DNA of 64,000 bases, taken from Burkholderiaceae bacterium. GTDB lineage: Bacteria; Pseudomonadota; Gammaproteobacteria; Burkholderiales; Burkholderiaceae_E. The DNA lies in contig JADJVQ010000002.1 of NCBI GenBank assembly GCA_016710525.1, positions 1 through 64,000 of the forward strand, read 5' to 3'. Both the position numbers and the translations under genes were made by a program. The number at the start of each line of letters is the position of its first letter. Position 1 is the stretch's first letter. The notes beneath the pieces were generated by a model. It had not been told where the DNA came from. It saw only the letters and a program-made list of their open reading frames with translations, and did not search any database. This document shows positions 1 through 6,999 of this stretch, piece after piece.

Positions 1-30
1 CTATCGAGGGTGATTGGAAGGAAAGAACAC

Positions 31-636
31 ATGAAGAAACTCGCCGCATTTCTCGCGTTGTCCCTGCTGACCGGGGCCGCCTGGGCGGAAAGCCGGATCA
101 CCGCGGTGCCGTCGACGACGACCAGCCTGTCGGCCACGGCGCGATTGAACTTCGCGGTCAATGTGCCGCGCGTGCTCTATCTGCGGGTCGGCGATGCCGG
201 CGCCACCATCAACACAGTCAACTTCAATGTCGGGCTTTCCGGCTCGCTGGCGACCTTGCCGGTCAGCGACCAGGTTTTCAGCGGCGCCTTGCCGCCGGCC
301 CTGGGCACCATCACCGCGACCGACAACAACGGTGCCTCCGACGGCCAGGTTGCGGTCCAGTTGTGGACCAACAACGGCACCGCCAACCTGACTTGCAGCG
401 GCGCGGCCCTGACTGCGGGCGCCTCGACGATTCCGCTGAGCGACATCACCGTCACCTCGACGGTCGGTGGCACTCTGGGCCACCCGGGCGCGAACCTGGG
501 CTGCACCGCGGCCGCGCGCGGGTCGGCGGGCGTGAACAATCTGGCCGACGTGTGGACCTTCGGCTATGCGCCCAGTGCACTGCCGGTGGCCGGCAGCTAC
601 ACGACGCAAGTGACCTACACGGCCTCGCAGCCCTGA
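31..636 (+). CDS. Secreted fimbria-like subunit protein
   Basis: A 201-residue protein with a clear Sec signal peptide (MKKLAAFLALSLLTGAAWA) and no other membrane segment. The mature part is rich in Thr, Ala, Gly and Val with alternating small and hydrophobic residues, as expected for an exported beta-sandwich. It shares two segments with the protein at 2601: an early LRVGDAGATINTV stretch and a C-terminal AGSYTTQVTYT strand before the stop, so the two are paralogues. The ATG at 31 was chosen because a GGAAGGAAAG ribosome-binding sequence precedes it and the signal peptide starts there. It resembles spore-coat-U or Csu-type pilins in general design; that assignment is inference. First visible gene of a five-gene cluster that may begin upstream of the window. 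Confidence 0.7.
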   Translation: MKKLAAFLALSLLTGAAWAESRITAVPSTTTSLSATARLNFAVNVPRVLYLRVGDAGATINTVNFNVGLSGSLATLPVSDQVFSGALPPALGTITATDNNGASDGQVAVQLWTNNGTANLTCSGAALTAGASTIPLSDITVTSTVGGTLGHPGANLGCTAAARGSAGVNNLADVWTFGYAPSALPVAGSYTTQVTYTASQP

Positions 637-716
637 GCGGGCGGCCGCTCGTCCGGTGGCCACCGTGCTCCGGGGCGCCAGCCGGGCCGCCGGCACGCCT
701 GCGCTAAACTCGCCGC

Positions 717-1259
717 ATGACAGGTCTGGCAGGATGGGCGGCTGGGATTGCGGCGGTGATCGTGGCGGGCAGCGCGCAGGCCGGCACGAGCGTGATCGCC
801 AATGGCGCCGCGGAAGTGTTCGCCGGCGCGGGCTGGACCGATGCGTCGGTCGACACCATCCGGTTCACGGTGCCCGGGGGCAACGTGGGCGACGGGTCGG
901 CGATCACCGGGCTGGAGAACGGAACCCGCACCGACACCCTGATCGATGCCTCGGCGCGTGCGCCGGTGAACAATTCGCGCACGGCGGTCTGGAGCGTCGA
1001 TTCATCGGTGCCGCTGACCTGCTCCACGCCCGCGACCTGCGGCAGCACGACGATTCCACTGACCCGCTTCCGCTGGACCGTGGCCGGCGGAACCGAAATC
1101 TCCAGCGGCACGTTCAACGGCACGGCCAGCCAGTCGCTCGGCAGCTTTCGCAACTCCCGGTATGTCTCGGTCACCAAGACCTTTTTCTATCTGAACGACG
1201 TCGTGGTCCCGGCCGGCCGCTATGCGGGTCGAGTCGTCTACACGGTGAGCATGCCGTGA
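717..1259 (+). CDS. Secreted protein of the fimbria-like cluster, second subunit
   Basis: A 180-residue protein starting with a signal peptide (about residues 1-22, ending SAQA) followed by a beta-rich, Thr/Val/Gly-rich body with two cysteines close together (CSTPATC) that could form a disulfide. The C-terminus, PAGRYAGRVVYTVSMP, matches the pattern of the first and fifth genes of the cluster (AGxYxxxVxYT near the stop), the kind of terminal strand seen in pilus subunits handled by chaperones. The next gene starts with a GTG overlapping this stop codon by four bases, suggesting translational coupling. No specific family recognised; a structural role outside the cytoplasm is inferred. Confidence 0.6.
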   Translation: MTGLAGWAAGIAAVIVAGSAQAGTSVIANGAAEVFAGAGWTDASVDTIRFTVPGGNVGDGSAITGLENGTRTDTLIDASARAPVNNSRTAVWSVDSSVPLTCSTPATCGSTTIPLTRFRWTVAGGTEISSGTFNGTASQSLGSFRNSRYVSVTKTFFYLNDVVVPAGRYAGRVVYTVSMP

Positions 1260-1777
1260 CGCCGGAGCGGCGAGCGGGCTGGCACGCGGGTGCCGGGCCG
1301 ATGCTGGCCTGGTGCCTGGCGGGCGCGCTGCTGGCGGCTTCGGGCCCGGCGGCGGCGCTCACCGAGCGGCTGACCGACCTGGCTCCGGCGCGCCAGGTGC
1401 GGGTCGACCTGCAATGGGCGCCCATCCAGTGGCAGCGCGGTGACCGTGACCCGTCTTACCACCTGATGAGCGCCGAGGTGCCGCGCATCGAATACCGGCT
1501 CGATGTCGCCCGCTATGTCGGGCGACAGGTGCGGGTGCTGTACGTGATTCCGATGGATGCAGGGCTGACCTCGCCCCTGGGCCTGAAGGTGCGCTGGAAG
1601 TCGCAGGGCGCGCTGCGCGCCGGCGAGGCGCGGGCCGGCGATCGCGTGACCGTCTTCGAAGGCCGGGTCGCGGCGGGCTCGCTGGCTGACGTCTTCGACG
1701 TGCAGCTCGAAGTCGACAGCCGCTACTTCACCGGCCGGCTGCGCTTCGACCCGTATTTCGAGATCGAGACTCAATGA
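1256..1777 (+). CDS. Exported protein of unknown function in fimbria-like cluster
   Basis: A 173-residue protein. I start it at the GTG that overlaps the previous stop codon (GTGA), giving a basic N-terminus followed by a hydrophobic signal segment (MLAWCLAGALLAASGPAAA). The body reads like an all-beta domain and ends SRYFTGRLRFDPYFEIETQ, a distant echo of the terminal strand shared by its neighbours. The next gene begins at an ATGA overlap, so both flanking junctions imply co-translation. I do not recognise the family; minor pilin, adaptor or periplasmic assembly factor are all possible. Confidence 0.55.
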   Translation: MTPERRAGWHAGAGPMLAWCLAGALLAASGPAAALTERLTDLAPARQVRVDLQWAPIQWQRGDRDPSYHLMSAEVPRIEYRLDVARYVGRQVRVLYVIPMDAGLTSPLGLKVRWKSQGALRAGEARAGDRVTVFEGRVAAGSLADVFDVQLEVDSRYFTGRLRFDPYFEIETQ

Positions 1778-2604
1778 GCATGCGAGGGTTCACGGGTCGA
1801 CTTCGGTGGTCCCTGGCGGCGGCAATGCTGCTGTCGATGCTGGCCGCGCCCGGCGTCCGGGCCGCGGGTTTCGCCGCGGCGGCCTCGCCCTCGCGATTCG
1901 AGCTCGAGGCCAAGCCGGGCGACGTGCTGTCGCGCACGCTCGATCTGCAGCACATCGGCCCCGAGGGCACCGAATATGTGATCCGCAGTGCCGACTGGAT
2001 CCTCACCGAAGAAAAGGGCCTCGAATTCTTCGATGCCCTGCAGCCCGGCAGCTGCCGGCCGTGGCTGAGACTGGAGCGCCGCGCCGTGCGGCTGGAGCCG
2101 CGGGTGCGGCGCAAGCTGCGCTTCGAGGTGCATGTGCCCGCCGATGCGCCGGTCGGCGAATGCCGGCTGGCGATCCTGGTCGAGAACTACGATCAGCGCG
2201 CCATCCCCCTGATCAAGGATTCGCCGATCCAGCTGCCGCTGACCGGCCGGCTGGGTGTGATCGTCTATGTCGCGGTCGGCGGGGCGCAGCCGAAGATCAG
2301 CCTGGTGTCGGTGGCCATGGGCGAAGACAACGGCGAACGCGTGCCGATGGTCACGGTGCGCAATGACGGCAATGCGCACGGCCGCCTCGAAGGCGCCTTG
2401 CGCGGCACCGATGCCGATGGCAAGACGGTGTTTTTCCCGGTCTCGACGCTGCCGGTGCTGCCGGGGCAGACCCGCCGGCTGCCGCTGCTGCCGGCCGAGA
2501 ACCTCACCACCAAGAAGAAGCCCGGGCTGCGCTACCCCGTGACGCTGTCCGGCCGGCTCGACTGGGACAACGGCGGCTTCGACATCCAGGCGCAGATGCC
2601 ATGA
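1774..2604 (+). CDS. PapD-like periplasmic chaperone-type protein
   Basis: A 276-residue exported protein (signal peptide about 1-30, ending GVRA). The mature region begins SRFELEAKPGDVLSRTLDLQH, resembling the first strands of Ig-fold pilus chaperones, followed by an APVGECRLAILVEN segment like the chaperone strand carrying 'GxYR..I'. A second beta domain includes VPMVTVRNDGNAHG and ends at NGGFDIQAQMP. Both ends overlap neighbours by ATGA, placing it inside one translational unit with candidate subunits. By family knowledge such proteins cap and deliver pilus subunits to an outer-membrane usher. No usher gene is visible downstream, so the pathway cannot be completed from this window. Chaperone assignment is moderate. 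Confidence 0.6.
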   Translation: MSMRGFTGRLRWSLAAAMLLSMLAAPGVRAAGFAAAASPSRFELEAKPGDVLSRTLDLQHIGPEGTEYVIRSADWILTEEKGLEFFDALQPGSCRPWLRLERRAVRLEPRVRRKLRFEVHVPADAPVGECRLAILVENYDQRAIPLIKDSPIQLPLTGRLGVIVYVAVGGAQPKISLVSVAMGEDNGERVPMVTVRNDGNAHGRLEGALRGTDADGKTVFFPVSTLPVLPGQTRRLPLLPAENLTTKKKPGLRYPVTLSGRLDWDNGGFDIQAQMP

Positions 2605-3212
2605 CCTGTCGAGCCAAGGCATTCGGGCTGGCCGTCCTTGGCGCGGCTTTCTGGGCGCCGCTGGCGCAGGCCGTCTGGGTCGGCGACAGCAGCGCGCCCT
2701 ACCAGGCGCGGGCGAACCTGAACATGCTGCTGGACGTGGGCGCGTTCATCTTTCTGCAGGTGGGCAGCGCCGGCGCGGTCATCGACACGGTCCAGTTCGA
2801 CCTGACGGGATTGCCGCCTGCATCGGGGCCCACCGCCACGCTGCCGCCCTTTGGCCTGGGAACCGGCGCGGGGGTGGCCGCGAGCGGCGCCGGCACCCTG
2901 ACGGTGATCGTGCGCAGCAATGCCGGTCCGGTGACCCTGTCGGCGACCAACAATGGCGCCGGAGCCGGGCTCGGGAACGGGGCCGGCGGCTACATCGGCT
3001 ACGACCAGATCCGCACGGTCAGCGACAACCCCGGACTGCCGGCGCCGGTGCTCAGCAATGCCGGCAGCACGGCGGTGGCGGTGGCGGCCACCGCCTACTC
3101 GGGCCGGGTCACCCAGCAAACCGCCAACTGGACCTACTCGTTCGCGAATTCGGTGGCGCCGGCGGCAGGCCGGTACACCGGACAGGTGACCTACACGGCG
3201 GCGGCGCCCTGA
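2601..3212 (+). CDS. Secreted fimbria-like subunit, paralogue of first gene
   Basis: A 203-residue protein with signal peptide (AFGLAVLGAAFWAPLAQA) and a beta-rich mature chain. LQVGSAGAVIDTVQFDLTG matches LRVGDAGATINTVNFNVG of the gene at 31, and the C-terminus AGRYTGQVTYTAAAP matches AGSYTTQVTYTASQP there, so they are duplicates within the operon. The start overlaps the chaperone-like gene by ATGA. Last gene of the cluster: a GC-rich hairpin with a TTCG loop follows within 25-55 bases of the stop, and the next gene is more than 500 bases away. Likely a surface-fibre structural subunit; exact system unknown. Confidence 0.65.
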   Translation: MTCRAKAFGLAVLGAAFWAPLAQAVWVGDSSAPYQARANLNMLLDVGAFIFLQVGSAGAVIDTVQFDLTGLPPASGPTATLPPFGLGTGAGVAASGAGTLTVIVRSNAGPVTLSATNNGAGAGLGNGAGGYIGYDQIRTVSDNPGLPAPVLSNAGSTAVAVAATAYSGRVTQQTANWTYSFANSVAPAAGRYTGQVTYTAAAP

Positions 3213-3236
3213 GGCGCTCCGGATCGCGGACTGCGC

Positions 3237-3267
3237 CGGCGCCTGGTTCGCCAGGTCCCGGCGCCGG
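3237..3267 (+). terminator. GC-rich hairpin after the fimbria-like operon
   Basis: CCTGG-TTCG-CCAGG (3242-3255) is a perfect stem with a stable tetraloop. The flanks CCGGCGCC (3237-3244) and GGCGCCGG (3260-3267) are also complementary, so longer alternative stems exist. It lies 25 bases after the last stop of the cluster. No T-run follows, so intrinsic termination is plausible but not certain. Confidence 0.4.
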
Positions 3268-3590
3268 ATGCGGGATGGGCTGGCATTTCGAACAGGCAAT
3301 CGTCCCGCACCACAAGTTCCACCATCCGGAAAATGAGTCGGGTGCACGGACCACGGGTGCGGGCGGATGCCCCAAAAAGGTTCGGCTGATGCAATTGACG
3401 GACGCCGCTACAGGTGCCCGGGGGCGTCTGGCGCGCCGGATGCGCCGCCAAAGCCCGTTTCGAGAACGCTTCAGCTGAGTGCGTGCGGCCGCGCGCCAGT
3501 TCCGCTGCGCGGACTCACGAGATCAAGGTAACCCTACACATTGCCGCGACTGCTTTCGGTTGGCAAGGGCAAGCTGGATTTCCGGAAGAA

Positions 3591-3610
3591 AACATCAGTG
3601 GGTTGATGTT
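3591..3610. promoter_or_regulatory. Inverted repeat upstream of IclR regulator
   Basis: AACATCA-GTGGGT-TGATGTT is a perfect 7-base inverted repeat with a 6-base spacer, about 130 bases before the regulator's start codon. Size and symmetry suit a dimeric regulator, perhaps the adjacent IclR protein itself. This is a positional inference only. Confidence 0.35.
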
Positions 3611-3739
3611 TGACGGATTTGCCAGATGGTTGTGACTGATAAAACCGATGGCGCGGCGATTCGAATTTTCGGATTTCGTTTTCCGCATAATAGGGGTCTA
3701 AAAATTATTAATAACCCGACCCTACGTGGAGACGAGACC

Positions 3740-4561
3740 ATGATGACCGACGACTCAGAGTTCGATTCCGACTTCCATTCCAACGTCCTCGAAGACCTGC
3801 CCGAAGCGGTACCCGCTGGGTCGGCCATCCTGCGCGCGGTGCGCATCCTCGAGGCGATCGCTCGCCACGACACGCCGCCCCAACTGTCTGAAATCTGCCG
3901 CGAGGTCGAGCTCCCCAAGCCGACCGTCTACCGCATCCTGACCACGCTCGAGCACGCCGGCCTGGTCGGCCGCGAGCCCGGCAGCAAGCGTTACGCCTGT
4001 TCCGAGCGCATGAACGCGCTGGCCGTCGAAACCCTGGTCCGTTCGCCGGCCCGCAGTCCCCGTCGCGCGGTGCTCGAAGAGCTGGTCGAACAGCTCGGCG
4101 AAACCTGCAACCTGACCATCCCGAACAACAATTCCGTGCTGTTCCTTGACCGGGTCGAGTTCAACTGGCCGTTGCGGGTCACCTTCGGCGCCGGCTCCAA
4201 AGTTCCGCTGTACGCGTCGGCCAGCGGCAAGCTGTTCCTCTCGTACCTGCCCAAGCGCAGCCGCGAGCGCTTCCTGCGCGTCACCCCGCTGATCCGGCAT
4301 ACTCAGAAGACTTTCACCGACCCGGCACGGCTGGGGCGTGAATTCGAAGCCATCCGCGCCAACGGCTATGCCTGCGACGACGAGGAATACCTCGCCGGCA
4401 TCTGTTGTCTGGCCGTGCCGGTGCGCGACGCCGATCAACGGGTCGTGGCGGCGGTGTCGGTCCAGGCGCCGGTCAGCCGGCTGCGCCTGGAAGAGGCGAT
4501 CGAATTCCTGCCTCAGTTGCGCCAGGCGGCCGATGCGGTGGCCCAAACCATCGACTGGTAA
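3740..4561 (+). CDS. IclR-family transcriptional regulator
   Basis: A 273-residue regulator. After an acidic N-terminal tail (about 1-30) comes the winged helix: AILRAVRILEAIARHD, then LSEICREVELPKPTVYRIL as the recognition region, then EHAGLVGREPGSKRY. The C-terminal effector domain has typical IclR segments (SVLFLDRVEF, LYASASGKLFLSYL, EYLAGICCLAVPV). The ATG at 3740 is preceded by GGAGACGAG; an upstream in-frame ATG would add 38 untypical residues. The next gene, 26 bases downstream on the same strand, is a molybdenum hydroxylase, so the regulator probably responds to an aromatic or heterocyclic substrate and controls that gene. Effector unknown. Confidence 0.9.
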   Translation: MMTDDSEFDSDFHSNVLEDLPEAVPAGSAILRAVRILEAIARHDTPPQLSEICREVELPKPTVYRILTTLEHAGLVGREPGSKRYACSERMNALAVETLVRSPARSPRRAVLEELVEQLGETCNLTIPNNNSVLFLDRVEFNWPLRVTFGAGSKVPLYASASGKLFLSYLPKRSRERFLRVTPLIRHTQKTFTDPARLGREFEAIRANGYACDDEEYLAGICCLAVPVRDADQRVVAAVSVQAPVSRLRLEEAIEFLPQLRQAADAVAQTIDW

Positions 4562-4587
4562 GCCAATCCAACGAGCAGGGAACAACG

Positions 4588-6972
4588 ATGAGTGAAGCAG
4601 CAGCAGGCGGGGCAATGCGGTTCGGCAGTGGTCAGGCGGTTCGCCGGGTCGAAGATGCGAGTCTGCTGCTGGGCAAGGGTCAGTTCACCGACGACATGGC
4701 TCCGGAGGGCACCCTGGTGCTCGCCTTCCTGCGCTCGCCCTACGCCCATGCCCGGATCGTTTCCATCGACACCAGCGCCGCGCTGGCGATGCCGGGAGTG
4801 GTCGCGGTGGTCACCTCCCAGGATCTGGTCGCCGGCGGTGTCAAACCCCTGCCGCATGCGGCCATGTTCAAGCGCGCCGACGGGTCGGGTGCGGTCTCGC
4901 CGCCGCGGTTCCCGCTCGCCCTCGACGTCATTCGCTTCTCCGGCGAAGCCGTTGCCGCGGTGATCGCCGGCACCCGCGACCAGGCTCGCGATGCGATCGA
5001 AGCCATTGCTCTCGAGGTCGAAGACCTGCCCCCCGTGCTGGCGGTGACCGATGCGGTCGCGCCGGGCGCGCCGATGGTCTGGCACGAAGCGCCCGACAAC
5101 ATCGCGGCCGAAGCCCGCTACGGCGACGTCAAGGCCGTCGAGGCGGCGTTCGCCGCCGCCGCGCATGTGGTCACCCTCGATCCCCTGGTCAACCAGCGGC
5201 TGGCGCCGGCCTCCATCGAGCCGCGCACCGTGCTGGCCGCGCACGACAAGGCCACCGATCGCATCACCATCCGCATGAGCAGCCAGATGCCGGCCGGCGT
5301 GCGCAACCTGCTGGCCGACACCGTGCTGGGCTGCCCGCAGGACAAGATCCGCGTGCTGGTGGGCGATGTGGGCGGCGGCTTCGGCATGAAGACCGGCCTG
5401 TACCCGGAAGACGCGGTGGTCGCGTTCTGCGCGCGCAAGCTGTCGCGTCCGGTCTTGTGGGTGGCGGACCGCAGTGAAGAGTTCCTCGCGGCCATTCATG
5501 GCCGCGACATCCACAGCCGCGCGCAACTCGCCTTCGATGCCAGTGGCCGCATCCAGGCATTCCGGGTGGCCTCGCTCGCCAACGTGGGTGCATTCGCCAC
5601 GCCCACTGGCGTAGCCATCCAGACCATGATCGGGCCGTGGGTGCTGCCCAGCATCTACGACATCCGCCTCATCGATTTCCATTTCAAGGCGGTGCTCACC
5701 AACACCGCCCCCACCGGCGCGTACCGGGGCGCCGGGCGCCCCGAGTCCATCTACATCATCGAACGCCTGATGGATGCGGCTGCCCGCCAGATCGGCCTGG
5801 ACGGCGCCGAGCTGCGCCGGCGCAACATGGTCCGTCCCGAGCAGATGCCCTACAAGAACGCCATGGGCCAGGTCTACGACAGCGGAAAGTTCGAGAAGGT
5901 GCTCGACCAGGGTCTTGCGCTGGCCGACTGGTCCGGTTTCGACGCACGTGCGGCGCAGTCCAAGGCGCGCGGCAAACTGCGCGGCCTGGGGCTGGCCACC
6001 TTCCTCGAATGGACCGGCGGCAACGCCTTCGAAGAGCGTGTCACCGTCAACGTGAAGCCCGACGGCATCATCGAACTGGTGTCGGCCACGCAGGCCATGG
6101 GCCAGGGTCTGGCCACCACCTACGCGCAGCTGGCCGTCGACGTGTTCGGGGTGCCGATCGAACGCATCCGGGTGATCCAGGGCGATACCGACCTGGCGAC
6201 GGGCTTCGGCAGCGCCGGTTCGCGCTCGCTGTTCACCGGCGGCACGGCGGTCACGGTCGCCTCGGAGCGCACCATCACCCGCGCCAAGGCGCTGGCCGCC
6301 GAGGCGCTGGAAGTCGGTGAGCCCGACATCGAATACACCCAGATGCTGTTCCGGGTGGTCGGCACCGATCGCAGCATCGGCCTGTTCGACCTGGCCGCGC
6401 GCCAGCCCGACCAGCGCATCTACATCGATTCCACCAGCACGGTGGCGGGCCCGACCTGGCCCAACGGCTGCCATGTCGTCGAGGTCGAGATCGACCCCGA
6501 CACCGGCGACACCCAGGTGGTCGCCTATTCGTCGGTCAACGACGTCGGCCGGGTGGTCAACCCCATCATCGTGCGCGGCCAGCTCGACGGCGGCGCATTG
6601 CAGGGCATCGGCCAGGCCTTGTGCGAGCACCTGGTCTACGATCGCGAGTCCGGCCAGATGGTCACCGGCAGCTTCCTGGACTACGCCATGCCGCGGGCCG
6701 ACATGCCCATCCCGTTCAAGACCGAGATGGACGAATCCTCCCCTTGCCTGAACAACGCGCTGGGCGTCAAGGGCGTGGGCGAACTGGGCACCATCGGCGC
6801 CACGCCGGCCACCGTCAACGCCGTGGTCGATGCGCTGGCCCGTGCCGGTGTCGACACCCGGGCCCATCCGGTGCAGATGCCGGTCACGTCAGAGCAGGTC
6901 TGGCGGCCTTGGCGGGGGGGCACTAAGGTTCTGGCGAGAGCGCCCGGCTCTGTACCACTGACCCAGGGGTGA
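4588..6972 (+). CDS. Molybdenum hydroxylase large subunit (xanthine dehydrogenase/CoxL family)
   Basis: A 794-residue molybdopterin-binding subunit. The N-terminal a/b-hammerhead domain (VEDASLLLGKGQFTDDM, RSPYAHARI) is followed by the large molybdenum-cofactor region: GDVGGGFGMK, the Moco loop GAYRGAGRPE, AMGQGLATTYAQ, and near the end GVGELGTIGATPA with the expected catalytic glutamate. The loop reads AYRGAGRPE rather than the AYRCSFR of true CO dehydrogenase, so a hydroxylase of an organic substrate is more likely. The usual partners, a 2Fe-2S small subunit and an FAD medium subunit, are absent on both sides here, so it either borrows them or they lie elsewhere. Preceded by an IclR regulator. 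Confidence 0.85.
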   Translation: MSEAAAGGAMRFGSGQAVRRVEDASLLLGKGQFTDDMAPEGTLVLAFLRSPYAHARIVSIDTSAALAMPGVVAVVTSQDLVAGGVKPLPHAAMFKRADGSGAVSPPRFPLALDVIRFSGEAVAAVIAGTRDQARDAIEAIALEVEDLPPVLAVTDAVAPGAPMVWHEAPDNIAAEARYGDVKAVEAAFAAAAHVVTLDPLVNQRLAPASIEPRTVLAAHDKATDRITIRMSSQMPAGVRNLLADTVLGCPQDKIRVLVGDVGGGFGMKTGLYPEDAVVAFCARKLSRPVLWVADRSEEFLAAIHGRDIHSRAQLAFDASGRIQAFRVASLANVGAFATPTGVAIQTMIGPWVLPSIYDIRLIDFHFKAVLTNTAPTGAYRGAGRPESIYIIERLMDAAARQIGLDGAELRRRNMVRPEQMPYKNAMGQVYDSGKFEKVLDQGLALADWSGFDARAAQSKARGKLRGLGLATFLEWTGGNAFEERVTVNVKPDGIIELVSATQAMGQGLATTYAQLAVDVFGVPIERIRVIQGDTDLATGFGSAGSRSLFTGGTAVTVASERTITRAKALAAEALEVGEPDIEYTQMLFRVVGTDRSIGLFDLAARQPDQRIYIDSTSTVAGPTWPNGCHVVEVEIDPDTGDTQVVAYSSVNDVGRVVNPIIVRGQLDGGALQGIGQALCEHLVYDRESGQMVTGSFLDYAMPRADMPIPFKTEMDESSPCLNNALGVKGVGELGTIGATPATVNAVVDALARAGVDTRAHPVQMPVTSEQVWRPWRGGTKVLARAPGSVPLTQG

Positions 6973-6999
6973 GCTCGGATCAGACGGGTCTTGCGTTCC

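Larger units (their letters stand above)
3213..3739. other. Intergenic region, 527 bases, no convincing gene
   Basis: Between the fimbria-like cluster and the IclR regulator. The first part is GC-rich with a hairpin; short open frames lack ribosome-binding sites or recognisable content. From about 3590 it becomes AT-richer and holds an inverted repeat (3591-3610) and a stretch around 3660-3710 (CATAATAGG, AAAAATTATTAAT) that looks like a promoter region for the IclR gene, though I cannot fix -35/-10 boxes. Confidence 0.5.

Noticed and set aside
3275..3635. Two short open frames (67 and 73 codons) before the IclR gene
   Set aside because: Overlapping, no ribosome-binding sites, no protein-like pattern; the area looks regulatory.
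4513..6867. A 784-codon minus-strand frame opposite the molybdenum hydroxylase
   Set aside because: His/Asp/Gly-rich shadow; the plus strand encodes all family motifs.
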